64,000 bases of DNA from Nostoc sp. NIES-4103 (GCF_002368335.1 NZ_AP018288.1:97372-161371); one strand, 5' to 3'. Counted from the first letter of the stretch, positions 44,590 through 53,998 are shown. Numbers and translations are program-made. Notes: a model not told the origin generated them from the letters alone.

Positions 44590-45429
44590 ATGGCAATCGA
44601 ATTTACTAAGTATCACGGTCTGGGAAATGACTTTATTTTGATTGACAATCGCTCATCTTCATTGCCTGTCTTGACTCCAGAGCAAGCAATCAAGTTGTGC
44701 GATCGCCACTTTGGTATCGGTGCAGATGGTGTGATTTTTGCCCTACCCGGCGAAAATGGCACTGATTACACCATGCGGATTTTTAACTCCGACGGTTCTG
44801 AACCAGAAATGTGCGGTAATGGTATTCGCTGTTTGGCTGGTTTCTTGGCAGAATTAGAAGGCGAATCCCGAAATCAAGATTTATATCGCATTCATACGTT
44901 AGCTGGTGTGATTACGCCTCAACTCATGGCTGATGGTCAAGTGAAGGTAGATATGGGTTTACCCAGGCTTTTGGCTAGGGAAATTCCTACTACTTTAGGT
45001 GATGCTGACGCCAAAGTTATTAATCAGCCGTTGGAGGTGGCGGGGCAAACTTGGGAAGTCACCGGTGTGAGTATGGGCAATCCTCACTGTATTACCTTTG
45101 TAGAAGATGTGGCAGCAATTCCTTTAGCAACCATAGGGCCACAATTTGAGCATCACCCAGCTTTTCCTCAACGCACAAATACCGAATTTATTCAAGTGGT
45201 ACGCCGAGATTATCTGAAAATGCGGGTTTGGGAAAGGGGTGCAGGCATCACCTTAGCTTGCGGGACTGGTGCTTGTGCTTCGTTGGTGGCGGGTGTATTG
45301 ACTGGAAAATGCGATCGCACTGCCACTGTAGAACTACCTGGTGGGCCCTTAGAAATTGAATGGTCAGAGGTAGACCAAAGAGTTTACATGACAGGCCCAG
45401 CCGAACGCGTATTCACTGGTAAACTATAA
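44590..45429 (+). CDS. dapF: diaminopimelate epimerase
   Basis: This 279-residue enzyme interconverts LL- and meso-diaminopimelate for lysine and peptidoglycan. Both catalytic cysteines are visible, in MCGNGIRC and LACGTGACAS, along with GLGNDFILIDNRS at the start and SMGNPHCITFV. The ATG at 44590 follows AAGGGAG. Open frame upstream to 44341 is repeat-derived (GDWGLGT units) and is not part of the protein. Confidence 0.95.
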   Translation: MAIEFTKYHGLGNDFILIDNRSSSLPVLTPEQAIKLCDRHFGIGADGVIFALPGENGTDYTMRIFNSDGSEPEMCGNGIRCLAGFLAELEGESRNQDLYRIHTLAGVITPQLMADGQVKVDMGLPRLLAREIPTTLGDADAKVINQPLEVAGQTWEVTGVSMGNPHCITFVEDVAAIPLATIGPQFEHHPAFPQRTNTEFIQVVRRDYLKMRVWERGAGITLACGTGACASLVAGVLTGKCDRTATVELPGGPLEIEWSEVDQRVYMTGPAERVFTGKL

Positions 45430-45575
45430 CTGAACAATATAGTATAAAAAATACGCTTTGATTACAGTCATGGTTTTTGGGAATTGGGAAGAATTTTTTT
45501 GAATCCTCAATCCTCAATTTCCCAAGCGGCGGGGTGGAGGAAATTCCCCGTCGCTTCCAATCAAGACTGAAAATT

Positions 45576-46223
45576 TCATCCTTGATCCTTACTCAGGTAG
45601 TAGTGCCACAAAAGTCTTGCTGCAACTGCACGCCACGGACGCCAGCTTTGGGCTATGGTTTCTAGTTGTGCTGGTGTAGGCCTTGTGGTTAATCCTTTAA
45701 GCTTTTGAGCAGCAATCAACAATCCTAAATCACTTTTAGGAAAAGCATCAGCGTGTTGCAGTGCCATTAACAAGTAAATATCAACTGTCCAGTCTCCGAT
45801 ACCTTTGAGACGTTTTAGCTCAGTTCTAATTGTGGCTTCGTCCATTTTTTCCAACTTGTTTAAATCAAGCTGACCACTCGTAATTGCATCTGCTAACCCA
45901 CGGCAATAGAGAATCTTTTGCCGACTAAATCCAATTTTTTTTAATTCAACATCCTCCAATGTTAGAAAATTTTCTGGCGTTAGTGGCACAACAACCCCAC
46001 ACAATCGGCTAAATACAGCTTTGGCAGCTGCCAAGGAAACTTGCTGTTCTAAAATTATTCTTACAAGTGTTGGAAAACCTGCTTCTCTCTCCCACATGGG
46101 AGGAGGCCCTAATGTCTCTATAATGCCAGCTAAATCGCTGTCTTGAGTGGCAAGTACCATCAAAGCGTGAGTAAGATTTTCTTTCGTCAGCAATTGCAGT
46201 TCAGTTGTTTGTTTCAATATCAT
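45576..46223 (-). CDS. DNA-3-methyladenine glycosylase II-type (AlkA/HhH-GPD) protein
   Basis: This 215-residue base-excision glycosylase of the HhH-GPD superfamily has ILEQQVSLAAAKAVFSRL, the helix-hairpin-helix LKRLKGIGDWTVDIYLLMAL and the catalytic Asp region FPKSDLGLLIAAQKL. It ends SWRPWRAVAARLLWHYYL, the usual AlkA end. It removes alkylated purines. It is shorter than E. coli AlkA because it lacks the N-terminal domain. Confidence 0.9.
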   Translation of the reverse strand: MILKQTTELQLLTKENLTHALMVLATQDSDLAGIIETLGPPPMWEREAGFPTLVRIILEQQVSLAAAKAVFSRLCGVVVPLTPENFLTLEDVELKKIGFSRQKILYCRGLADAITSGQLDLNKLEKMDEATIRTELKRLKGIGDWTVDIYLLMALQHADAFPKSDLGLLIAAQKLKGLTTRPTPAQLETIAQSWRPWRAVAARLLWHYYLSKDQG

Positions 46224-46318
46224 TTTTGTAAAATTTCAAGTTTGGAAAGCTAAAACACATTTAATTTAGACAATCACTTTATCTGGTTGTTCTTAGTCAC
46301 TGACCATTAGTCATTTAT

Positions 46319-46765
46319 ATTTACAAAAGACAAAGCACAGGGGAAGTTCCATCTGTCATTTTTGAAATGACTTCGGCAGGAACGAAAAATCAGGATCGAG
46401 AATTTAAGAAGACTTTGTATGAACAACTAGGTGTTAAAGAATACTGGCTATTTGACCCCAAAGGCGAATGGATAAAGGAACGCTTGCAGGGCTATCGATT
46501 GCGGCAAGAGGTGTATGAACTAATTACAGATAATCGCAGCGAACCGTTGAGATTACGGTTACAAGTGGAAGGAGAACTGATTGGTTTTTATCGAGAAGAT
46601 ACAGGGGAAAAGCTGTTGATTCCGTCAGAACTAGCCCAAGCGCTGCGAGAAGCACAACAACGAGCAGATGCAGAAGCCCAAGCTCGACAGCAAGCAGAAC
46701 AGCAGGTAGAACAGTTGAAGCAGCGTTTACGAGCGCTCGGTATTGACCCAGAGCAAATCCCATAA
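46319..46765 (+). pseudogene. 5'-truncated Uma2-family (DUF820) nuclease remnant
   Basis: The frame matches the C-terminal half of Uma2/DUF820 proteins: PSVIFEMTSAGTKNQDREFKKTLYEQLGVKEYWLFDPKGEW. It is followed by a coiled-coil tail (REAQQRADAEAQARQQAEQQVEQLKQRL). The N-terminal half with the first part of the PD-(D/E)xK active site is missing. The frame is open upstream to a TGA at 46301 with homologous residues before the first ATG at 46367. It is therefore a remnant; the 132-residue product from 46367 could still be made but should not be a nuclease. Confidence 0.7.
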
Positions 46766-46798
46766 ACTTGCGATCGCCCTGATCAGCAAAATCTTAAA

Positions 46799-47242
46799 TC
46801 ATTTGCGATCGTCTAACAAAACATCAAAATGTTTCACCTTTGTTTCTGGTTCAATCAGATACTCGTTGTCTTTGGGAAGAAATCGTACTTTTTCAATGTC
46901 ATTGCCAGCAAACGCACGAATGGCATCCCGCGATTCCCAGTATGAAATCACAATAAACTCAGTAATCTTACCATCAGTACGACGGAGTACTTGTACTCCT
47001 AAGTTACCAGGAATCGCCTGGATTTTTTTGATTCCGGCTTCATTGAGATAATTATAGTACTCGGATGCTTTGGTAGTTAGTGTTTTACCATGCCAGATAC
47101 GTGCAACTACTGTTTTATATTGGGTGCTGCTTCTATTTTGTTGGGCAACAACGGGGTTAAACTGTGCAAAAGCCGGAAGAGTTAAAGTGCTAACTAATAC
47201 TCCTAATCCCACAAGTATGTATAAGCAATTGTTTCTCCTCAT
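46799..47242 (-). CDS. exported antibiotic biosynthesis monooxygenase (ABM)-domain protein
   Basis: This 147-residue protein has a clear signal peptide (MRRNNCLYILVGLGVLVSTLTLPAFAQF) and a single ABM ferredoxin-like domain (VVARIWHGKTLTTKASEYYNYL…GVQVLRRTDGKITEFIVISYWESRDAIRAFAG). ABM domains occur in small monooxygenases, heme-degrading enzymes and proteins of unknown role. Export to the periplasm makes an enzymatic monooxygenase role uncertain. Stand-alone gene. Confidence 0.82.
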   Translation of the reverse strand: MRRNNCLYILVGLGVLVSTLTLPAFAQFNPVVAQQNRSSTQYKTVVARIWHGKTLTTKASEYYNYLNEAGIKKIQAIPGNLGVQVLRRTDGKITEFIVISYWESRDAIRAFAGNDIEKVRFLPKDNEYLIEPETKVKHFDVLLDDRK

Positions 47243-47638
47243 CCTTGCTTTCTCCTTTTGTTATCCAACTTTGGTTATGGCATTGACTCTTCTAGCCTCA
47301 AGGGCTTAACACCAATTCTCTCAAATCCGGCAACACATTCGCTCCGCCGAAACCCAGATTATATCTGAATTTCTTAATTACGAATTACGAATTACGAATT
47401 TGTTTTTCCTTACCTCGGATGAGATAAACTCTAATTTTACCCCTCCTGAGAGGGTAGTTTGATGAAACTACTTAAGCAGTCAGCTAGCAAATCTCATCCT
47501 TGTTCCTAATCCATCTGTGCGAGGACAAGAGCTTATAAGCTAAGCCATTCTGATTATAGAGAAACTCAGATCTGTTTTGTGCCAAGTTTTTTAGGAAACT
47601 TTCGCTCATCAGTTTCTGTTGCTTTTGAGGTAATTAAG
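47243..47638. other. intergenic region with dispersed repeat copy 2
   Basis: This 396-bp gap contains the second copy of the dispersed repeat (47311-47400) and a small hairpin CCCTCCTGAGAGGG near 47442. I see no gene. Confidence 0.6.
47311..47400. repeat. dispersed ~90-bp repeat, copy 2
   Basis: It shares ATCCGGCAACACATTCGCTC and following bases with 41291-41390 in the same orientation, and ends with AATTACGA units. Confidence 0.8.
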
Positions 47639-48061
47639 ATGAAACTAGAGATTCTAGCTACTACAGCACTATTAAGTACAGTCTGCTTAGCTGCTCCGGT
47701 GAAAGCTGCAAATCCTGCTCATGTCAAACAGTTACTGAACACTAGAAGTTGTCCGGGATGCGAATTAACAGGAGCAAACTTAGCACAGGCTCACTTAATT
47801 GGTGCTGATTTAAGAAATGCCAACTTAAAGGGAGCTAACCTCAAGTCTGCTAACCTAGAAGGTGCCGATCTCACCGGTGCTGATCTCAAGGGCGCAAATT
47901 TAACTGAAGTATTTGCCAGTGGTGCTAGCCTGAGTGCTACCAACCTGACCAATGTCAAGCTTACCGATGCTACACTCTATAATGCTGACTTAGAAGGTGC
48001 TATTTTATCAGGTGCTGATTTGCAGGGAGCCGTACTATATGGTGCTGTGCCTTATAGATAG
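47639..48061 (+). CDS. exported pentapeptide-repeat protein
   Basis: This 140-residue protein has a signal peptide (MKLEILATTALLSTVCLAAPVKA) and about 15 pentapeptide repeats of the A(N/D)LxG type (GADLRNANLKGANLKSANLEGADLTGADLKGANL), which form a right-handed quadrilateral helix. A Cys pair (RSCPGCEL) precedes the repeats. The role is unknown. ATG at 47639 follows GAGG; a GTG upstream at 47579 would hide the signal peptide. It lies 17 bp before the WD40 gene, so the two probably form an operon. Confidence 0.88.
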   Translation: MKLEILATTALLSTVCLAAPVKAANPAHVKQLLNTRSCPGCELTGANLAQAHLIGADLRNANLKGANLKSANLEGADLTGADLKGANLTEVFASGASLSATNLTNVKLTDATLYNADLEGAILSGADLQGAVLYGAVPYR

Positions 48062-48078
48062 CTTTGGATATCTGCAAA

Positions 48079-49131
48079 ATGTCTGCAAATAAAATCTCCT
48101 GGAAAGCACTCACAGCAATTAGTATTGCGATCGCAATGATAATCGTAATTTATAGCTGTACTGGCTGTGCTTCCAGTAATCAAGATTTAATTATCCAGTT
48201 TCCACAAGATATTTCTAGCTTTTCAACTTCCTCTGATTCTGGTTATTCGGTTGCTTATGCTTCAAGAACGTCTCAACCAGATAACTCGGATAGTGAGATT
48301 TTAGCCAGTGCTGGTACTAAAACAGTTAAACTGTGGAATCCCAGCACTGGAAAAGTTATTCGTAGCTTCCCTGGACAAGCTTGGGTTGTTGCATTTAGCC
48401 CAAATGGTGAGGTTCTGGCTAGTGGTAGTCAGGATGGAAGCCTCAAGCTATGGAATGTCACCACCAAAGAACTCATCCGTACCCTCAAGCATTCAGCCGC
48501 GGTGATTGATATTGTCTTTAGTCCAGATGGGCAAACTCTTGTCAGTGGTCTTGACTTGGGAAGTAACATCAAGCTGTGGAATTGGCGTACCGGAGAAATC
48601 ATTCGTATTCCTAATGATCCCAATTCTTCTGCGAACTCTTCTAAAAGGGGATTCGATGATTTGAAGTTTCAGCCCATTGCTATCAGCCCAGATGGTCAGA
48701 ACCTTTTTGCCACAAGTGCTTCTGGTTCTGCAAGTCAATTGTGGAACTTGCAAACCGGGAAACTCATCCGTAATTTTGATGCTAAATCGTCAATTAATGC
48801 GATCGCTATCAGCCCAGATGGCAAAACCTTAGCAACTGGTGTCCGTGACAAAGCTATTAAACTATGGAATGTTGGTAGTGGCGAACTCATCTATACCCTG
48901 ACGGGACATGCGGGTGAAGTGATGTCTGTTGCTTTCGCTCCAGATGGACAAACTCTGGCCAGTGGCAGTTGGGACAAAACTATTAAGTTATGGAATCTCA
49001 CCACTGGCAAACTAATTCGTACTTTTCCAGGACACAAAGAAAAAGTTTGGTCTGTAGCCTTCAGTCCGGATGGTAAGACTCTTGCTAGTGGCAGTCAAGA
49101 TGGGATCATCAAGATTTGGCGGTTGTTGTAA
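48079..49131 (+). CDS. membrane-anchored WD40-repeat protein
   Basis: This 350-residue protein has an N-terminal hydrophobic segment ending in a lipobox-like CTGC (about 24-32), so it may be a lipoprotein or membrane-anchored outside the cytoplasm. The rest is a seven-bladed WD40 propeller; repeats such as LASGSWDKTIKLWNLTTGKLIRTFPGH and LASGSQDGIIKIW are plain. It probably binds a protein partner. The second blade is less regular and the fourth carries an insert. It follows the pentapeptide gene and may share its transcript. Confidence 0.9.
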   Translation: MSANKISWKALTAISIAIAMIIVIYSCTGCASSNQDLIIQFPQDISSFSTSSDSGYSVAYASRTSQPDNSDSEILASAGTKTVKLWNPSTGKVIRSFPGQAWVVAFSPNGEVLASGSQDGSLKLWNVTTKELIRTLKHSAAVIDIVFSPDGQTLVSGLDLGSNIKLWNWRTGEIIRIPNDPNSSANSSKRGFDDLKFQPIAISPDGQNLFATSASGSASQLWNLQTGKLIRNFDAKSSINAIAISPDGKTLATGVRDKAIKLWNVGSGELIYTLTGHAGEVMSVAFAPDGQTLASGSWDKTIKLWNLTTGKLIRTFPGHKEKVWSVAFSPDGKTLASGSQDGIIKIWRLL

Positions 49132-49467
49132 GCAGTGAGTTGCTTTCTCCTTCATCTACCTATCTCCCCATCGCCCCTAATCCCCACTCCCTGCTCCAAA
49201 ATTAACAACTATTATTACCAGACACTATATAACTCGTAATCTTTAAGTTTATCATTCCTTGAGTTTCATTAATTTCTCAGTGTAAGGCTGGTATTTTCAA
49301 TAAATATGCTGTATTCTAGTCTAGCCGATGTAATTTTTCCGACATAGACTGCTTCAAAGCTGTTTGTGAATCTTCCTCAAGATGATTGAAAGGCTATATT
49401 GGTGTGTCTCAAAATCAATATAAAGATTTTCATTTTTTAAGGTATAGTTACCAACACTTTAATATAC
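49132..49467. other. intergenic, nothing recognised
   Basis: This 336-bp stretch is A/T-rich with no gene or clear hairpin that I can support. Confidence 0.5.
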
Positions 49468-49731
49468 ATGCATATGAAACTGATCAAAAAATCTGAAAAG
49501 CTGCTTCTCAATAAGATAAAAATTATGGAGGAGTCCGAAGAGCAAAATCTTCCAGTGGAGACTATTGAGAATCCAGAAGCAATAGTTGAGAAAAAACAAG
49601 AACCATATTATGTAGAGAATCAAGAATCCAACTATATTCCGGTACGCGATAATCCTGTAGTCCAATCTGTTTGCAATTCCGGATGGCAGGTTTCTGAGAT
49701 TTGGAAGGATATTAGATTGGATAGTTTCTAA
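49468..49731 (+). CDS. small hypothetical protein
   Basis: This open frame of 87 residues has a basic N-terminus, a Glu-rich middle (EESEEQNLPVETIENPEAIVEKKQE) and an uncharged end with WQVSEIWKDI. No family is recognised and no strong ribosome binding site precedes the ATG. Composition looks protein-like, with no repeats, so I list it with low confidence. Confidence 0.4.
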   Translation: MHMKLIKKSEKLLLNKIKIMEESEEQNLPVETIENPEAIVEKKQEPYYVENQESNYIPVRDNPVVQSVCNSGWQVSEIWKDIRLDSF

Positions 49732-49960
49732 TGGTAGGCTAAAACCTACTCAATTGCATAATCACTGATGAGGGTTGTTATAGTTGCTAATTTCATGGAC
49801 AGATATCCAATGAATTATTTTGTAAGTTTAAACTTACTGAGTGAATTACAACTCCCTTTAATCTCATTGCTAAAAGCATTTGGGATTACTTTCCTAATGG
49901 CGTTATAAGAACTATTTACGTCAGTATTAATTAATCATTCCTAATATCAAGTGCGGATGA

Positions 49961-50224
49961 TTAGTTGTAATTTATAGCTAAAGTATCACCTTGGAGTAAA
50001 ATGAGGGTGCTTTTGACAGCATCGGCATTTTCTATTACTACTTGCATTAATGTGGAAATTAGCCTATCAAGTTGAATTTCACTAGCAAAGGCTTGGGAGG
50101 CTTTCATAACTGTCACTAAGTCCAGCACTGCTAAAGCACTGCTGCTTGTGGAAAGATGAGTTCTCACAGATGTAATCAAAGAGGCTATTTTAGGCAATTC
50201 ATGCATTGCCCCTACATCAAACAA
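49961..50224 (-). pseudogene. fragment of a giant kinase/GAF hybrid gene
   Basis: The 87-residue frame includes ALAVLDLVTVMKASQAFASEIQLDRLISTLMQVVIENADAVKSTLIL. This matches the segment just before and into the GAF domain of the kinase hybrid in this window (ALDFATILKASQAISSIIKLDELLRQLTQIILQHSGSDRCALIL, bases 5360-5490). Nothing homologous precedes or follows, and the N-terminal 28 residues are unrelated, so this is a broken remnant of a paralogue. Confidence 0.7.
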
Positions 50225-50259
50225 GGGTTTTGACTATTCTTTGCGTAAGTCCTGTCGCT

Positions 50260-50568
50260 CTAGGTGGGACAGCTGAAGATGGGATTTAGTTGCGCGTCAT
50301 CATCGCCAGCCAAATGCTCAGAGAATTGATGTATTTTTGGTGGACTTTTACCCTCTATTTCATAGCTAGGTTTAACTAAATTCATATAGATTGCTTTGGA
50401 GTTAGGATTGAGGGTAGCTAGTTTTCTATCATTTAAAAGCGGTTTATATCTCAGTCGGTATATTTGATTGAGAAGTTTCCATTGGTAATTTTGCAGACTT
50501 TTATTTTTAAATGGTAAGTTGCAATAGTGGTAATAAGCCGCACAAATATCATATCTATTCCAGTACAT
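50260..50568 (-). CDS. hypothetical protein with a WNRYDIC start
   Basis: This is a 102-residue protein with the N-terminal pattern MYWNRYDICAAYYHYCNL, resembling a set of uncharacterised small proteins (WNRYDICEAYY type) found on bacterial and mobile DNA. The remainder has YRLRYKPLLNDRKLATLNPNSKAIYMNLV. No function known. It lies beside the kinase remnant in a stretch with little else, and the ribosome binding site is weak. Confidence 0.5.
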   Translation of the reverse strand: MYWNRYDICAAYYHYCNLPFKNKSLQNYQWKLLNQIYRLRYKPLLNDRKLATLNPNSKAIYMNLVKPSYEIEGKSPPKIHQFSEHLAGDDDAQLNPIFSCPT

Positions 50569-50945
50569 AAATTTTTAAACTCCATGTTATCCAGCTAATC
50601 AAAAATGTCTGCCCTTGAGTAATTATGTCTAAAAAAACAAGCTTCTATCATTTGGGATATCGCTTAAACTTTACTATGTAAAATTTCCACAACGCGCAAC
50701 CCAACACAAATCCTAGCATTACTTCACATCTAGTTTCATCGGGAAAAAAATATCTACACTCACGCCATTATCTATGGAGAGTGTCAAACATATAGTTTGA
50801 TTGTAGGGAACATTGCCATGTTCCTATCAATATACATGTATTATTGATGAATTATACACAATTACACGGTTATTTAGGCAATTGCTCAATTGCCGCTAGG
50901 TGAAAAAAAAGGTCGCGGCTATTGTTTGGGTAAGTCTTGTGATGA
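50569..50945. other. intergenic, no gene recognised
   Basis: This 377-bp gap lies between the end of the response regulator gene and the hypothetical gene, both on the minus strand. I see only A/T-rich DNA and no clear repeat. Confidence 0.5.
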
Positions 50946-51620
50946 TTAAAGAGAATTACGAAAACGATACCCAACTCCCCGCACACTCTCAATCCAACTC
51001 AATCCACCAATCGAGTCAATCTTTTTGCGAATTCGTTGAATACACACATCAACCACATTGGTACTGGGGTTGAAATCATAGCCCCAGACATGTTGCAGGA
51101 TTTGGGTACGGGTAAAAACCCTTCCGGGAGAGCGCATCAGGTATTCCATGAGATTAAACTCACGACTCGTAAGTTCCACAACCTGGCCATCACAAGTAAC
51201 TTCTCGCGTGATGCGATCCAGCTTGAGGGGGCCAACACAGAGGATATTTTGGCGATCGCTAAAACTTCGACGCATCACAGCATGAATGCGGGCAACTAAT
51301 TCTTCCACAAAAAAAGGTTTGGCAATATAGTCATCTGCCCCAAGATTTAAACCTTCGAGCCGATCATCGAGTTCATTGCGAGCGGTTAACAAAATTACTG
51401 GCACATTTCGTCCTGCCTGTCGCAAGCTTTTAAGGATAGCCAGACCATCCTTACCCGGTATCATGATATCCAGTACGATGGTGTCGTATTCATTTTCCAT
51501 CGCTTGAATGTATGCATCATTGCCGTTGTCGCAGTAATCAACGACAAATCCCTGCTCTTTTAACCCAGCTTGAACGAAGTTAGCAATTTTTGTTTCGTCT
51601 TCAACAAACAGGACGTGCAT
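50946..51620 (-). CDS. OmpR-type response regulator (orphan)
   Basis: This 224-residue regulator has a receiver domain (VEDE, phospho-acceptor in TIVLDIMIPGKDG, LTARNE, AKPF) and a winged-helix DNA-binding domain (LTSREFNLMEYLMRSPGRVFTRTQILQHVWGYDF…IRKKIDSIGG…GVGYRF). It is close to the CopR/RppA type of regulators for metal or redox signals. No histidine kinase gene is adjacent; the cognate kinase must be elsewhere. Confidence 0.92.
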   Translation of the reverse strand: MHVLFVEDETKIANFVQAGLKEQGFVVDYCDNGNDAYIQAMENEYDTIVLDIMIPGKDGLAILKSLRQAGRNVPVILLTARNELDDRLEGLNLGADDYIAKPFFVEELVARIHAVMRRSFSDRQNILCVGPLKLDRITREVTCDGQVVELTSREFNLMEYLMRSPGRVFTRTQILQHVWGYDFNPSTNVVDVCIQRIRKKIDSIGGLSWIESVRGVGYRFRNSL

Positions 51621-51792
51621 AATTCTACAGATTATAGCTAACTTGCTTTGCGAAAACTTTTATTTAGACTGTGGAGCTAGATATATGAGGTATACCCAAT
51701 TAGGTTAAGGGTCTCTTGAACGAAAAACACAGTCAAGTATTGGAAACAGTCTGTAACAAGTTTTTTAAAGTGTGTCTTTATTACGAATTATT

Positions 51793-52437
51793 ATGAAGTT
51801 ACAATTTTGGAAATTTTTGCCAGAAATCCCACAAACAGGTGCTGAAAAATTAGTACGGGAGAATGCACTCTCTGTTTTAGAACAACAGGTGATAGCCGAA
51901 ATGAACAAAGTACGGACAAATCCTGCCGTATATCTCCCAATTATGGAAAATTATAGAAAGCGCTTCGATGGTAAGAAAGTCAAAATTTCTGATCGCGTTT
52001 ATTTGCAAACTACTGAAGGAGTAAAAGCAGTTGATGAAGCGATCGCATTTCTCAAGTCAGCCCGTCCTGTAGGAGCATTAAGTATATCTCAAGGTATGTC
52101 TTTGGCTGCTAGGGATCATGTCCTAGACCAAGGACGAAAAGGTATAACGGGTCACTATGGCAGTGATGGTAGCGATCCCTTTACCCGCATCAGCCGCTAC
52201 GGCACTTGGCAAGTTACTGCTGGCGAAAACATTAGCTATGGTTCTAGTACAGCCCAAGACATTATTATGCAGTTAATTATTGATGATGGAGTACCATCAC
52301 GCGGTCATCGTTACAACATTTTTAACCCTGCTTTTAAAGTTACAGGAGTTGCTTTTGGCATTCACGCCACATACAGGCAGATGTGCGTAATTACTTATGC
52401 TGGAGGGTATATAGGGGACTTGCAAATCAAAAAATAA
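51793..52437 (+). CDS. CAP (SCP/PR-1) domain protein
   Basis: This 214-residue protein carries a CAP domain: EMNKVRTNPAVYL at the N-terminus, LSISQGMSLAARDHVLDQG, GHYGSDGSDPFTRISRYG, TAGENISYGSS and RGHRYNIFNPAFKVTGVAFG. The His and Glu positions of the CAP cavity are present. No signal peptide is evident. Family members are mostly extracellular with varied roles. ATG at 51793 is preferred to GTG at 51772. Confidence 0.87.
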   Translation: MKLQFWKFLPEIPQTGAEKLVRENALSVLEQQVIAEMNKVRTNPAVYLPIMENYRKRFDGKKVKISDRVYLQTTEGVKAVDEAIAFLKSARPVGALSISQGMSLAARDHVLDQGRKGITGHYGSDGSDPFTRISRYGTWQVTAGENISYGSSTAQDIIMQLIIDDGVPSRGHRYNIFNPAFKVTGVAFGIHATYRQMCVITYAGGYIGDLQIKK

Positions 52438-52642
52438 TCAATCGCTCTGATGATCAGGGGGAGCAGGGGGAGCGAAGAAGTAACAATTAACAATTCTCTT
52501 TCCTCCCCAGCCACCATGCTCTCATGGCCTTGGTGGACTATTAGACCCCATTTTCAAAGGAATTAGTTAAAATTAGAAGCTTGAGAATATAGACTCAAGG
52601 TGTCATAGAACATTTGTTCGGTAGACAGGAGAACGGGAAGTG

Positions 52643-53500
52643 ATGAGCGATCGCTTGACTCAGAGTACATCAACTGCTGCACGTCTTAACGTCTATATCC
52701 AAGGTCAAGGTTTCCCGATTCTGGCTTTACACGGTCATCCTGGTTCGGGTCGTAGTCTTTCTGTATTTACCAATCATTTATCAAAGCGTTACCAAACTTT
52801 TGCCCCTGATTTGCGTGGATACGGCAAAAGTCGTGTTAATAGGAATTTTGAAATGCGCGACCATTTACACGACTTAGAAGCGCTGCTAGACCGCTTTGGG
52901 ATTGAAAAATGCCTCTTATTAGGATGGTCGCTTGGTGGTATTTTAGCTATGGAACTAGCACTACGCCTACCACAACGTGTCACTGGTTTGATTTTGGTGG
53001 CTACAGCAGCTAGACCTCGTGGTAACCATCCCCCGGTTACTTGGCAGGATAATTTTTATACTGGTGCTGCTGCACTCTTAAACTCTATTAATCCGAGTTG
53101 GCAGTGGAATAGGGAGACTTTTGGCAAGCGATCGCTCTTTCGTTATCTGATCCAACAACATACGCCTATTGCTTATAATTACATTGCAAAAGAAGCAATG
53201 CGGGCTTATTTACAAACCTCTCCTACTGCTACTCGTGCCCTTTATACTGCCCTGCGCGCTGGGTACGATAGACTAAAAGACTTACAGGAAATTGATTGTC
53301 CTAGTTTGGTACTCGCTGGTGCCCAAGACCGCCACATCACAGCTGAGTCCAGCTTAGAAACAGCTCAATACCTTAAAAATAGCCAGTGGGTTTGTTATCC
53401 TAATACCGCTCATCTGTTTCCGTGGGAGATCCCCCAGCAGGTACTAGGCGATATTGACCGTTGGCTACAAGAGTATCCTCAAGTAATTAGTAGTCAATAG
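52643..53500 (+). CDS. alpha/beta hydrolase
   Basis: This is a 285-residue hydrolase of the alpha/beta fold. The oxyanion segment LHGHPGSGRS, nucleophile elbow GWSLGGI, acidic residue in GAQDRHI and His in NTAHLFPWE complete a triad. Its substrate is not indicated. ATG at 52643 is immediately after a GTG at 52640; GGGAAG upstream fits either. Confidence 0.9.
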   Translation: MSDRLTQSTSTAARLNVYIQGQGFPILALHGHPGSGRSLSVFTNHLSKRYQTFAPDLRGYGKSRVNRNFEMRDHLHDLEALLDRFGIEKCLLLGWSLGGILAMELALRLPQRVTGLILVATAARPRGNHPPVTWQDNFYTGAAALLNSINPSWQWNRETFGKRSLFRYLIQQHTPIAYNYIAKEAMRAYLQTSPTATRALYTALRAGYDRLKDLQEIDCPSLVLAGAQDRHITAESSLETAQYLKNSQWVCYPNTAHLFPWEIPQQVLGDIDRWLQEYPQVISSQ

Positions 53501-53690
53501 TCAATAGTCATTGGTCATTAGTCAATGGTTATTAGTCAATGGTCATTGGTCATTAGTCATTGGTCATTAGTCAATGATCAAAGTAATTGGTCAAAAACTC
53601 TTGACTTTTGACTCCTAACTCTTAACTCCTAACTCTTAACTCCTAACTCCTAACTCCTAACTCCTAACTCTTGACTATTGACTTTCGTGC
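53497..53690. repeat. tandem short repeats (TAGTCAATGGTCATT and TAACTCC types)
   Basis: Two different tandem arrays adjoin. One is of TAGTCAATAGTCATTGG-like units (53497-53580), the other of AACTCCTAACTCTT heptamer units (53600-53685). They vary in unit sequence and have no spacers, so they are not CRISPR. Confidence 0.85.
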
Positions 53691-53695
53691 CTTAC

Positions 53696-53998
53696 CTACA
53701 TCTGACCGCTAAAGACAGGCTTTACTTTGCGGTCAATCATTTCCCCCAAGTCTTCAGCAATTGTCAAAATATTAGGTTTGCAGCGCTTCACATTCACCAA
53801 TATTCCTTGCGCTCCTTCTACCTCTAAGTCTTCTACATATCCTTTGATGGCTAATTTGGCTTCAGAAGCACTAAGGAATGGGCCGAAGTAGTAGGTGCAA
53901 CGGGGATTTTGTGTGACAATCTCTACCCACCACGCCAAGCCAAGACTATTAAACGTGCTGATTGAAGCTTCCTTGAGGCTATCCCAAATTGTTTTCAT
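53696..53998 (-). CDS. DUF1816 family protein
   Basis: This is a 100-residue member of DUF1816, a small cyanobacterial family (LGLAWWVEIVTQNPRCTYYFGPFLSASEAKLAIKGYVEDLEVEGAQGI). It is distantly like the CpcD linker fold of phycobilisomes, but function is not established. The stop lies next to the tandem repeat region. It stands upstream of rlmB on the same strand convention, 98 bp away. Confidence 0.85.
   Translation of the reverse strand: MKTIWDSLKEASISTFNSLGLAWWVEIVTQNPRCTYYFGPFLSASEAKLAIKGYVEDLEVEGAQGILVNVKRCKPNILTIAEDLGEMIDRKVKPVFSGQM

Noticed and set aside
46367..46765. intact Uma2 nuclease starting at ATG 46367
   Set aside because: Homology continues upstream of the ATG and the N-terminal half of the domain is missing.
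50946..51620. copper-specific regulator (CopR) assignment
   Set aside because: Similarity to the general OmpR type is clear, but no metal transport genes or kinase are adjacent.
53497..53690. CRISPR array
   Set aside because: Units are contiguous, short and variable, with no spacers and no cas genes.
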